Of a stretch of DNA of 64,000 bases, positions 39,413 to 50,059 are shown in pieces. Origin of the DNA: Sorex araneus (taxonomy: Eukaryota; Chordata; Mammalia; Eulipotyphla; Soricidae); NCBI RefSeq assembly GCF_027595985.1, contig NC_073313.1:105047052-105111051 (forward strand), read 5' to 3'. The number at the start of each line of letters is the position of its first letter. Position 1 is the stretch's first letter. The position numbers and the translations under genes are program-made. Below the pieces are notes generated by a model. That model made no database searches. It was not told the origin of the DNA and saw only the letters and a list, made by a program, of their open reading frames with translations.

Positions 39413-40291
39413 TAACTAGATATTCTAGATTTGATTTGTGTGCATTTAAGCTTGTATTCAAATCAATGTATTGAGTGTCTCAGAACAAATGATCTGAGTA
39501 GCCTGGGTTCAAGCCATTGAAGAAAAATATTGTAGAGAATTCCTCTTGTCATTGGAGATGTGACAATTCCCAATGATGCGAGACTATAACTGATACTGAA
39601 GGAAGTTAGGCTCATTCTAGGTAAATAATGTAGAACGATGCTCCAAACAGGGAATAGCCACATGGAAAATAAGGGTGGGTGGGGCATCAGCCTTTCTAGT
39701 ACTGGCTAATTTAGCCAAGTAGAATTTTGAAGTGTCAGATGATCATGTACTATATATAGCTTTTGATAAAATCTGCAATCAAGCATTTGTTAGAAAGAAA
39801 ACATGTATCATGTATATATAATATATTAAATGAATATATAACACATATTATATATTCATTTTAATTATATATGCATCATAAACTTTTTCATTTGTTCATT
39901 GAGTGAGAAATATACTGAAAGAAAAAATAAATTATCTTATCCATTTTTGTCCACTAAAAGGAACACTAACTCCATCAACATTTACCTTTCCTCTTTCCCT
40001 TCCTCCCTCTTATAATGCAATCCCACAAGTTCAGGAATGACTAGCACAGTGGGAAGGGGTCTGGGTGGGATAAAAAGAGATTGGGAAACATATTGCACAG
40101 GAGATGGAGGCTACTTTTGGATGAAAATGGATCCTGGTAGAAATATTATATGTAGTGCAGTTCAATTGATACTATTTAATGAAGATAGTTCTGAATGGTT
40201 GAAAATTGTGTCACAGAATATTCAAAGAAATACAATTTTACTACTTGGATGGCTATGCAGTTACTAGAATTAGGCTTTTAAGAAAGTGATT
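39413..40291. other. Intergenic sequence just past MID2, nothing recognised besides an AT-rich stretch
   Basis: Possible downstream 3' UTR if a later poly(A) site is used; no open frame with homology. Confidence 0.5.
39795..39875. repeat. AT-rich (TATA)n stretch downstream of MID2
   Basis: TATATATAATATATTAAATG-like words with several ATATAT runs, 400 nt past the MID2 poly(A) signal. Confidence 0.75.
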
Positions 40292-40468
40292 ATTGAGGAC
40301 AGAGAACTGGTCTAGTGGTTACGGTGCTTGTGTTGCATGCAGCAGACCTGATTTGATCTCCAGCACCAAATGGTTCCCTTTGCACTCGCAGGGGTCACTC
40401 CCAACCCAGAGCTGGAAGTAGTCCCCAGGCACACCGGACGTGGCCCCAAAGCCCCCGAAAGAAAACAG
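40292..40468 (+). mobile_element. SINE, plus strand
   Basis: 'gaactggtctagtggttacg', 'gcatgcagcagacctgattt' and 'ggacgtggccccaaagcccc'. 40469-41269 beyond it shows no recognised feature. Confidence 0.72.
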
Positions 40469-41269
40469 TGATTGACCGTATTTACTAATTTGTCAAATGG
40501 ACTGTTATAACTTATTTACATATATGTGTATCTGTATCTTCAGATAAAGAACTTTTTGAAATGCTTAAGAATGCTGAGAACAGTTTCCTGAAACAGGTGA
40601 AAAAAATCATTCCTCTTGCAATATTGTCAACATCAGTCAGCTGCTGTGTTGACCCTTTTTGGCAAGTACAGCCTAAATTCCATCCTTGACCTCTTTGCTC
40701 CAATCGAAGGGAATCAGGCTTTATGGGCTGTGATTTTGATAGTGCCACTGCAGGCATTGGAGATGGAAGAGCCAGAGCTTTCTTTCTCTTTTTCCAGGAG
40801 CCAAGTCTGCTTCAAGAAGCCTATTCTGTGGGAGTTGTAAAAATATTACTGTTGTATGCAGAACGATAGCTGTTACAGGCCCCCAGATTGGAGTCTTGAA
40901 AAAATATTTTATTAATTCACTCAACTATCTACTAGATGCCACGTACCATACTGCTGCTGAAATGTTGATAAGTCACAATTCCCTGTTTTCAAAGAGGTTT
41001 ACCATTCTCAGAGTGGGAGAGCAAAATAGCTATATAAATCACCTAAATGACAGTTACTATTTGTTATGGAAAGCTAAACGGATACAGGTGACAGGCTAAA
41101 CTTAACGTATCTAGTGGCAGAGTTAACTTTTTCATTTTCAAAATCAGGATGTGTACGTACTTCCTGCTAATCAGGAAATGAGCAAACTCAGTAGGATTCA
41201 GCCATACTGGGAAAGAGCTTGTGATGGAAAGCTCATAGCTTTGGCTAAAATGATACTATTTCCTCTGCC

Positions 41270-41440
41270 ATTTAAGGATGAGAACTAGGGCAAGTACTTC
41301 ATTTGTCAGAGGCTGTTTCTTCTCTATAAAATAATATCTACCTCACAAGGCTGTTGCAAAGATTAAAGAAGATAGCACATGTGAACTGCCTAGCACTGCG
41401 TCTAGCATTTAGTAAATGTGTAAGAAATATTAATCTCCGC
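41270..41440 (+). mobile_element. MIR element, plus strand
   Basis: 'agggcaagtacttcatttgt', 'ctacctcacaaggctgttgc' and 'gaactgcctagcactgcgtc' are in MIR order. Confidence 0.82.
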
Positions 41441-42024
41441 ACACACTCCCTCAGTTTGGACCTCAGAATTGGTCTTACCTACCCTGGTCTCTTCTAGAGA
41501 CCATCCCCAAATTCTTAAAGCAAAGCAGAAAGATGATTTCCCCTTTTATATAACCTTATCTAGCTCCTCTAGCATCCCCTAGAATTCAGTTTCTAAGGGT
41601 TTGACTTTATGGGACCCTGTTTGCTTTCCTGGGTTTATCTTTTGCCACTCCTTACACCCTTTCTTCCCAACACCTCAAGTTTTTCTAGCTGGGTTGAAAT
41701 TGTTTTTTGGTCCTGAAGCAGAGAAATTAGTAACAATTTTGATGTTCACAGTATATATAGCTGGAATTGTTCTTAAGTTAATGAAGTAGTACGAAAATTC
41801 TCTGTGGTGGTGACATTCCACTTCCACCCCACACATTCAATTTTTCCCATATTTTGTTCTTGGGTCATCCACACTACTCATTTGATATGTCCTTTAGATT
41901 TTAGTGACTGGCAATGCTTCAATTTCCCTAGCCTTCATTTGACTCTACCCCATAATACTTTTCCTACCCTGACAATTGAGTCAGATTGACTCCTGACACC
42001 TCCCCCAGACAGCACTCTGAGCCT

Positions 42025-42225
42025 GCAACAATAATCACATGGTAGAGCTTTGTTTTCCAAAATGCTGCCTTCTATGTGAGAATTGCCTTTTCTGTTTATT
42101 TAAACAACTGCTTCTTGGACCCCAGCCCTGATCTCCTTAATTAGAATATCTGGGCACTAGGGTGGAATGTGACAATTTTGACAAGCTCCCCAGGTAATTC
42201 TGATGCACAAAATTTAATGTGATAA
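42025..42225 (+). mobile_element. MER5-like hAT DNA transposon remnant
   Basis: 'agaatatctgggcactaggg' and 'caagctccccaggtaattct' followed by 'gatgcac' match the MER5 words I recall. 41441-42024 upstream has nothing recognised. Confidence 0.6.
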
Positions 42226-42234
42226 TCACCTTCC

Positions 42235-42350
42235 TTCCTAGACACTGAATGCCTTGAGGGGAGGGATTGTATTTTGTTCTTGTAAGTGAGTGGAGCAGAG
42301 TAGGTGTCTGGCTCATGTTTATTGAATGAATGTGTGACTGAACAAATGAG
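42235..42350 (+). mobile_element. L2 LINE 3' end, plus strand
   Basis: 'tgccttgaggggagggattg', 'tattttgttcttg' and 'tttattgaatgaatgtgtga' match the L2 3' terminus consensus (TTGAGGGCAGGGA...GAATGAATGAA) from memory. Confidence 0.75.
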
Positions 42351-44702
42351 TAATCAAAGTTTTCCTCTTGTACTCTGAGATCCACATTGGTATTTTGTTA
42401 TTTCCTGGGCTGAGAAACTTGGTTACTTACTTCTCCATTTGGGCTGTATTGATGGTATTTTGTGGATGTTCTTGGACTCATATGTCTAAACAAACATTGT
42501 CACCCTCAGAAACTTAGAATTTCTCTTGGGAGATAGTTTGCCGCATGTGGCACTATTCTGTTCAATGCTTGTCTATTCAAATGTTATTCTTTGAAAGTGG
42601 ATTTAGGATTTGGATATAATCAAAAGTCACTCCCAGCTAAGTCTACTGAGTAAAATGGGAAATTAGACTAGGATAAGCAATAAAGTTTCTGAGCCCAATA
42701 ACAAAAAGTGCTTTCCAGGAAATAACATGGAGGTAGAGTATTCAGTGGAGACTTGCCTAGAACACTGGCAGTGCCAGGGACCTTAAGAGAAGTCAGTGAC
42801 TACCTCTAGGTAAACCCAGTTGAACAAAGGGACTAGGGCATGTATTTAACACCTTCAGGGAAGGTGTTTCCATAAAAAATTGTTGTTTCTCTGTTCAATC
42901 TATGCTATAATTCTTTCTGTTAGAGTATGTTATATTATTTCTCTTCTGTGTGCAATTTATGCTTGTTTCCACATTTTATATTGTCTTATTGAAGAAAGCA
43001 CAAATATAATCACAAAGTCAAAAGAGTTAAGAGACTATGAAAAAAAATTTATTTCCACATTGGAGTTATGGCTACTTGTAAGTAACAGTAACTGCATCTG
43101 GATGGTTTTTTTTATCACATATTTCCATTGTGTAACTTTGGATGCAGTGAAATTCAGATTGCAGCAAAATCACTTTCATGTTCTTTTCAGCTAAAATACA
43201 CTAGGTCAATTTTCTAAACTTCCATGGTTTACTTATTTATATATGACTACCTGAATGGACCAATCCATAGATGGACTTTTTGATAAGCTCAAGTATTTGA
43301 TACCCTTTTCTTCACAAAATGTGAGGCTGATCAATTAGAACAACTCATTTAATTCAATATCTGGGGTTATTCGCAGCCTCAGAGTCACTGGGCTTATATC
43401 TGGCTATGTATTACATGTTGGCTGGATTGACTGCCATCAGGTCAAATAAAACTGCCTTTTATGGTTTGATCTACTGGCTTTAGACATATACTGTGTTATT
43501 ATTGGCTAGAATATTTATTCAACTATTGTTGGACTATTTTTTATCAAATGCTTTATCCCCAGGCTTGTTTGTACTGGGAGATCTGGACCAATGCTGTCTC
43601 TCCTTGTGACAGAAATCTGAGCATCTGTGGATTACACAGCCTCATCCCTCTGCAATATCCCAGCCCATCTGAAATGCTATATTATGAATTAAATAAATAT
43701 CTATGTATTCATGAGGTTTTTATGGTCTTTCATAGAGTTTACTTGGGGGGAGGTTAAAAGAATGTGACTTTGAGTTACTGGAATCGACTCAGTGACTTGG
43801 GGATAATTTATTATCAGATAAAGGTTTGGGCAGAGATGATCCAGAGAATTCTGGAAACTGACATCCAATTATGTAGACTTAGGATTCAGGAACATGATGA
43901 GATCAAGAGTACTACATGAAACAAAGTATAACGTTTGAGAAAACACTACTCATTAAGTTTGGCATTGGGACAGAAGGCAGAATTTATAGAAGAAAGAAAA
44001 TCCCTAGGCTAAACCTTTGTTTAAGATCAAGGGACATTAAACCAAAATATAAATAAATAATAAAATATTGTCCTTAAACAAAGGAACCAGAGAGAGGAGA
44101 TCACTCAGTGAGGTTTGGGCATTTAGGCAAAACACGATTTAGTGTCCTTTGCTTTGTGTGTTGCAGATACTGTTTATCTTTTAATATGAAATGAATGTAT
44201 ATGGTTAACCTGCATTGAGAAAGTCAAACAATGTTAATTTTCCAACGTGTATTCATTTAGTATAGATTACATTTAAGTAAGGTATATACATTTCTCTTTT
44301 TTAAGAAAGACATAGTATTATACAAGTAATAAATTACAGTATTGTGTACACATGATTTCTACAGACCAGGAAACAAAACTTCATTGACTCACTTCATTGC
44401 AATACCCTATTGTGGTTGTCTGGAACAAAACTGCAATTTCTATGAGATGGGTCTGTATTCTGATCAGAATTAGAACAATATAGGCACCCTAGGCGAATTA
44501 AAGCAGGTCAGTCAAGGGTAACTGCTAGAGTTATTTGAAATAGGTTGTCATATCAAGAGCTCACAGGAACTAAAGGCCAACATTAAGAGGATAAAAAGGT
44601 TAAGATATAAAAGATAAGAATTTTGAATATCATGGAATTAGTGGTCTAATTGGAGAGTAGACTGAGCAAAACTCAAATATGGGGCTATTATCTGCAGCAA
44701 AG
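42351..44702. other. Intergenic, A+T-rich; no recognised gene or repeat
   Basis: Read on both strands. Short open frames of 69-104 codons (42880-43757) have no homology and lie in A+T-rich DNA. May hold very old repeats beyond recognition by eye. Confidence 0.55.
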
Positions 44703-44885
44703 CATTTTACTTTTGGAGGCTCAGGGAAATAGCTTAATTGGCTGAATTGGCCTTGCATGCCAGATGCTTTTGTTCTTTTACTGACACTGCATGGTCCCCC
44801 ACACTCTGGGCGTGACTCCCAAGCACAGAGCCAGGAGTAACCCATGAGACCACTGGAACAAGCAATAAACAGAAAAGAAAGTTTA
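44703..44885 (+). mobile_element. Old SINE, plus strand
   Basis: 'ggctcagggaaatagcttaa', 'actgcatggtcccccacact' and 'agagccaggagtaacccatg'. Confidence 0.75.
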
Positions 44886-45276
44886 TACATTTTGGGGGAC
44901 ATGATGGGAGAACCTTGTTCCATTTAATGTACCAGGTCAGCAGGCATGGGGTTCTATATATTCTCCCTCCCTGAAAATAGTGTTGTACCTACAGTCTGAG
45001 TGAAGCAGAACCCACAGGTGGGGGCAATGTGGTTTTTAACAAAGATTAGGAGTAAGCAGGACCAAGTGGGTTGTTTGATTGTTAAAGGGCATGTACACAG
45101 ATGAGAGGTTATGAGAACGACTTCTACCATGTGAATTTCCGAAGATGCCATTGAGCACTTGATACAAATCACAATTACAACTAGTATGACCTGGTCACTC
45201 TTTAGGCCTCTACTAGTCACTCATCCTGTGCCTAGTACTGAAAATGAAAGCATATTCAAATGAAAAATGTATTCCT

Positions 45277-45457
45277 GGGGCTGGAGCGATAGCACAGCGG
45301 GTAGGGCGTTTTCCTTGCACGCGGCCGACCCCGGTTCTAATCCCAGCATCCCATATGGTCCCCTGAGCACCGCCAGGGGTAATTCCTGAGTGAAGAGCCA
45401 GGAGTAACCCCTGTGCATTGCCGGGTGTGACCCAAAAACCAAAAAAAAAAAAGAAAA
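45277..45457 (+). mobile_element. Young SINE with 15-bp TSD, plus strand
   Basis: Near-consensus head 'ggggctggagcgatagcaca'. Flanked by 'gaaaaatgtattcct' at 45262-45276 and 45458-45472. A-rich tail. Confidence 0.97.
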
Positions 45458-45784
45458 GAAAAATGTATTCCTAACATTTAGTGGAGTATCCAATTCAATG
45501 ATTCTTCCCCAACTGTTTTTAATCTTTGAACTCAAGCTACAGGGTACAATTGAAAAAGGGAGCACTTGGTGATGCAAGGGTGAGACAGAAAGCCCTTGTC
45601 CACAGGAGAGAACTTATCAGTTCAGGTTCTATCCAGCCAACAATCACTAAGCATCTTCTGTGGGCAAGTAGACTTACTCTAATATTCTCATAACTACTTG
45701 ATAGCTATCTCTTGTTCTTTAAGGCCAGTAATCTTCAAAGAGGCCAATCGAAAGAATTCATAGAGTATGCAAAAATCACATTCA

Positions 45785-45966
45785 TAGGGCTAGAGAGTTC
45801 AAGGGGCTGGAAGATATACAAGACACGTGGGAGGCCCAGGTTCAATCTGTGGTATGGCACAATCCTTTGAGCACTGCCTAGAATGCATTTCCCCGTTCAC
45901 CCCCCCACCCCAGCCCTGCGAGTAGCCCTGAAACACTCTTAGATATGCGCCTCCCACCAAAAAATA
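45785..45966 (+). mobile_element. Old SINE, plus strand
   Basis: 'tagggctagagagttcaagg', 'aggcccaggttcaatctgtg' and 'gagcactgcctagaatgcat'. 45967-46629 after it holds no recognised feature. Confidence 0.65.
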
Positions 45967-46629
45967 TCACATCCTATCAATTTATGCTCTTCTCAGAAAA
46001 CAAAATAATGAACAAGGACCTTCTGGAGAAAATGCTTTTGTTGTCTAATCTGGAGGTGACAGTGGGAAGGACACTTGAGACTTTCAGGTTTGGAAGGGTC
46101 AGATAGCAGTGCTCTGGCAGATTTGGGCAGCTGTATGTATGTGAAGAGGCTTTGCAATAACAGAAGAAAGATGTCAACTCTACTCTTCAGGGGTGTGGAG
46201 CTGGGGGCCTTGCACTCGGAATTTTTAAAAAGGAATCTGCGACACACAGAGGGGGAAATCTCGGAATGTGAAATCTGGGATGAGTTTCTTTCTGATGGAC
46301 AATGCCAGGGAGGAACAAAAAGCCATTAGGATGTACGTATTTTTCTTCCCAGTTCAACTCCTTCAGTAATAAGGTCAGGTATAGTGTTGTGTCATGAATG
46401 AGAGCTAGGGTAAATAGTTGTCAAGTGTCCAAAGCAAGACAAAGTCCAATATTTAATTCAACTGGTAAACTAACCTTTAGAATAAAAAACAAGAAAGAAG
46501 CAGTGAAAGTTCCTGCTCCCTGCTCCCAAACAACAGAATGTGGCAAAAAGACTGCAGTGGCAGTTGTGGGATATGGTGGTGGGAAGAAGCCAATCTGAGT
46601 GGCTTGCGTAGTGTCCTTATTGTCATATT

Positions 46630-47386
46630 CTAGTGTGAGGAGACTCATATCAGAACCCGTGAGGTGGGAGGCTATGAAAACAAGTGTCCTGAAAGCATCA
46701 TGGAGGAGAGATGACACGCCCCTGATGTAGGCAGGTAGATAGGGAAAGGCCCTTGGCAATGAAAATTGAGATTTAACAGAGTCTCTGGGAAGGAGACTCT
46801 TAAGACTTGCAGATTCAAGAAAACAAAAGACCCGGAAGAAGCCATCAGCAGACCCTGAGGATAATGGACCCCTCCCCAGGAGGTTCCCCAAAGAAGGCCA
46901 TCACCACTCCCAACCTCCCTGGTAACCTCCTTAGCAACGAACTTTTACCTGGAAAGAAACCCCCCGTGGGGGCAGGTTGAAAGACCTTGAACAAAGGAAG
47001 CGCGCGCATATGCTGCCTGAGCCCATGTGCTGCTTGCACCCATGTGGCCGAGCACATGTGTCGCCCGCATCTCCCCCCTTGAGACGTGTACTTTCATGCT
47101 TTCGTGTCCAGTGCTAGGATGTGTGTAGAGCTTCCTCCACCCTTGGAGGAGCCTGTATTCTCTGTTGCACGCGCTATTTTCACTATTCTCTCCCACTTAT
47201 CCCTTCCTCCCTCCCTCAGAAACCTCTGAATAAAATCTATTTACTTCACTGCTTGTCTACTCCTGAAGTTCTTTTCTGCGAGTGAGACAAGAACCCAGTA
47301 ACCCTGGGTCCTGGGTGGTAGAGGCGGCTGGGAAAAAAGTGACCATCTTTCTCCTCCCCGCTTCACATAAGTCACCTGTGGGACCC
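46630..47386 (+). mobile_element. Probable solo LTR of an endogenous retrovirus (ERV1-like)
   Basis: About 750 nt with LTR architecture: a possible start at TGTGAGGAGACTC (46633), a GC-richer U3/R region, poly(A) signal AATAAA at 47229-47234, then a U5-like 'gaagttcttttctgcgagtg' and 'agacaagaacccagtaa' and a possible CA end at 47385. No gag, pol or env frames lie on either side, so it is solo. Open frames within it (for example 156 codons on -) are not genes. Boundaries and the short TSD could not be fixed. Confidence 0.55.
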
Positions 47387-47504
47387 ACCGACATCACCCC
47401 TACCCCACCATCAACTGAGATGATCACAGTTATTCTGCCCACACTAGACAAGATGAGGTTCAAAGGTTCACCTCTGAGCCTTAAGGTGGGCGTGCTGTTT
47501 TGGT

Positions 47505-47830
47505 ATTGCAATATTTTTTAATTTTTTTATTATTGACTCACCGTGAGATGCAGCTACAAGCTTTCATGTTTGAGTTTCAATCATGCAATGATCAAATTCC
47601 TATCCCTCCACCAGTGCACATTCTCTACCACCAATGTCCCCAGTATACACCCCCCTTTCCAATCCTCCTCCTGTCTCCATGGCAGACAATTTCCCCCATA
47701 CTCTCTCTCCACTTTTAGGCATTATGGTCTGCAATACAGATACTGAGAGGTTATGATGTTTGGTCTTTTATCTACTTTCAGCACACATCTCCCACTGGGA
47801 TTGCAATCTTGGGGCACCCGCAGCTAGGTG
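47505..47830 (-). mobile_element. L1 3' UTR, minus strand
   Basis: 'gactcaccgtgagatgcagc', 'catgtttgagtttcaatcat', 'ccctccaccagtgcacattc' and 'ctccatggcagacaatttcc'. 47831-48279 between it and the CpG island has only a doubtful SINE-like patch near 48110-48240. Confidence 0.88.
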
Positions 47831-48279
47831 AGGGCCCGAGTATTTTCCCTCTAAAGAATCAAAAAGATGGAGGCTAAGGCTGGTGAGGAACTGCTTCTCT
47901 GCTGCCTTTCTGTGGACATTCCAGTCATTTCCTCTCATTTTTCACTGTCTCTTTGGCGTTGGGAATGTGGCAGGGAGTGAGAGATACAACAGGTTCCAGC
48001 CCGCCAATGTTCAGTACCAAGGCTAGAGAATCTCCGCATTTCAAGGCCTTTGCTTTCTCTAGATCTTTGTTTTGCATCCGGGGAGGGGGGCACCGGATGT
48101 AGCTCAGCGGTCAGTTCCAAGCCCAGAAACCCCATTGTCCTGATGGGGTGAGCATCACTGGGTGTCTGTAGCCTTGGGAGTCCCTGGGGGCCAAGTATTT
48201 CAGAGAGTGGCCCTAACCCCCCCTGAGCACTGCTGAGGAGGCACCCACCCTCGAAAAAAGTCATCCTTCCCCGCAGTTT

Positions 48280-49520
48280 TCCTATCTTTCCCCCCCTCCC
48301 TCTTTACCTTCCTCTCCCCAAGGTCCTCCTTTCTGGACCGGCCCCTCCTTCTGAGCCGCCTCCTCTCTGAGTCATTTCCCCTTCCCCGCCCCAAAGACCT
48401 GGGCTCTCTCGGAATCCCTTCCTCCCGCAGGAAGTAGGGGAAGAGCGAGCTGGAGCTAGGACGCAGGTGAGTGATCTTGCCCAGAATGAGCACCTCCCCC
48501 GCCTGTCCCCCAAGCTCTCTGGGGACAGAAACGGTTCCCCTGTCTTCCGAAAGCACCGTGTCCTAGCCTGGAGGTGCCACACCCCTCCCGGTGTCTCTCT
48601 GGAGGCGAGGAGGGAAGTGACGGCCCAGCGTGACCTGTCTGGAGCGGGGAAGGGGCTGCGGCGGGCTCGGGGAGAGCTTTGCACGCCTGGAAGAGACCTC
48701 ACGGCCGCCAAGCAGGGGTAGGCAAGCGGAGGACGGCCCGAGATAGCAGTCCTGGAGTGGGGGAGAAGGGCGAGGGGAGAGGCGACTTTGCGGGTGCGGG
48801 TAGGGGGCAGGGGGGTATTTGTGCGTTTGGGTGGGGGGCCTGCAGCGCGATCTCGGGGCGCAGATGTGATGCGGTAAGTGGAGGGGGCTTCTGGCGCAGA
48901 TTCTGCAGGGACCCGGAGAGCGGAAAGGACGATGATTGACGGGGGCGGGGCGGTGGTGGTGGGGACCGGTGTTGGGGTAAGGGGGTTGTTGGGGGGGGGG
49001 GAGCTCTGGTTGCTAAGGGCTTAAGCTTTTGACTCTGAAATTTCTTCGGAGGGGGGCGGGAAGCGCCGAGTGCAGCTAGGATCCGTTTGAAAAATCCGAG
49101 GAAAACTGTTGCTTGTCCAAAGAGGGAGGGAGAGTGAAAGAGAAAAGAAGGCAGGCAGGCAAAACGTCACTGGTTGCATCTGCGGAGGGCTTTGGGGGGC
49201 CCCGACATGGCCATCTGGACTCATCAAATCAGATTTTCGAGTCCGATTAAGTGGGGGTGAAAGCCCCGAAGAGATTCCGCCGGGGTTGGCCATTGTGTCT
49301 TTCTCTGAAGTCTGGGAGACTAGACGAGGAACAGGTGCCGGGCGGCGGCTGCCAGCTATGGTGGCGGCCGAGGGTGGCGTGTAACTGCAGATCACTCCCC
49401 CGTGGCCATCTCAGACCGTCTCCGGAAAAGCAGGGTGCTGCGTCTTCTGCTAGCTCGGCCGGCCTGGCCGCCACCGATGGGCGGGAGCACAGCCGTCTGT
49501 GCTCTTGTTTGACTCCACAC
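48280..49520. promoter_or_regulatory. CpG-rich island, candidate promoter of a transcription unit downstream of MID2
   Basis: About 1.2 kb with high G+C and frequent CpG (for example 'gcgagctggagctaggacgc', 'cggcggctgccagc'). Most other CpGs in the window sit in SINEs. Gene-like signals sit inside it: a near-consensus donor CAG|GTGAGT at 48467 and a second donor GCG|GTAAGT at 48874, both + strand. No protein-coding homology is recognised in either strand; the open frames here (up to 135 codons on the - strand) look like GC-driven chance frames. It lies 9 kb beyond the MID2 stop. In human the next genes are, from memory, TEX13B and VSIG1, further away, so this may be a lncRNA or an upstream 5' exon. 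Confidence 0.6.
48330..48466 (+). ncRNA. Candidate first exon ending at a strong splice donor
   Basis: The sequence up to 'ggagctaggacgcag' at 48466 is followed by GTGAGTGATC. The start position is a guess, taken from the rise in CpG content; no TATA box is evident, as is usual for CpG promoters. There is no open frame of recognised homology, so if it is transcribed it may be a 5' UTR exon or a lncRNA exon. It could splice to 53862. Confidence 0.3.
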
Positions 49521-49705
49521 CTCCACTACTTCTGCCTCCCCAATAAAAAAAACCCTACCAGCGTGTGTGTGTGTGTGTGCGGGGGAGTTGGCTCCCAGGG
49601 CTGGATCTCAGTGGGGTGAGAGAGCAGGAGGAGCCCGGACACTTGAGTTCAGGCCCAGCTCTACCAGGACCCACTGACGCAATTTTATTGATCTTCACTT
49701 GGCTC

Positions 49706-49908
49706 TTTTTTTTTATTTGGGCCACACCCAGCAGTGCTCGGGGCTGATTTGTAGCTCTGGCTCAGGAATCACTCCTGGCCCGACTCGGGGGACCCTATGT
49801 GGTGCCGGGGGCGGGGGGGGGGGAGGGGGGAGGGGCGTGGAAACCCGGGTCAGTCACGCACGAGGCGAGGCAAGTGCCCTACCTGTTGTGCTGTCGCTCC
49901 TGCGCCTC
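49706..49908 (-). mobile_element. SINE with G-run expansion, minus strand
   Basis: 'tatttgggccacacccagca', 'aggaatcactcctggcccga' and 'gtgctgtcgctcctgcgcc'. A G-rich run (49806-49836) has expanded inside the body. It lies just past the CpG island; a (GT)8 run precedes it at 49563-49579. Confidence 0.87.
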
Positions 49909-50059
49909 ACTCGCCTCACTTACAAAATGCCACAGTAGCTCACCGAGGCATTTTATACTGAAGTATAAACCCAGATGACCAGCAGCCCCCAGCAGAGCAA
50001 GCATTTAAATGGTAATATAGTTAGAAAAATCCAGAAAAGGTAAGATTCATATTCCCCAA

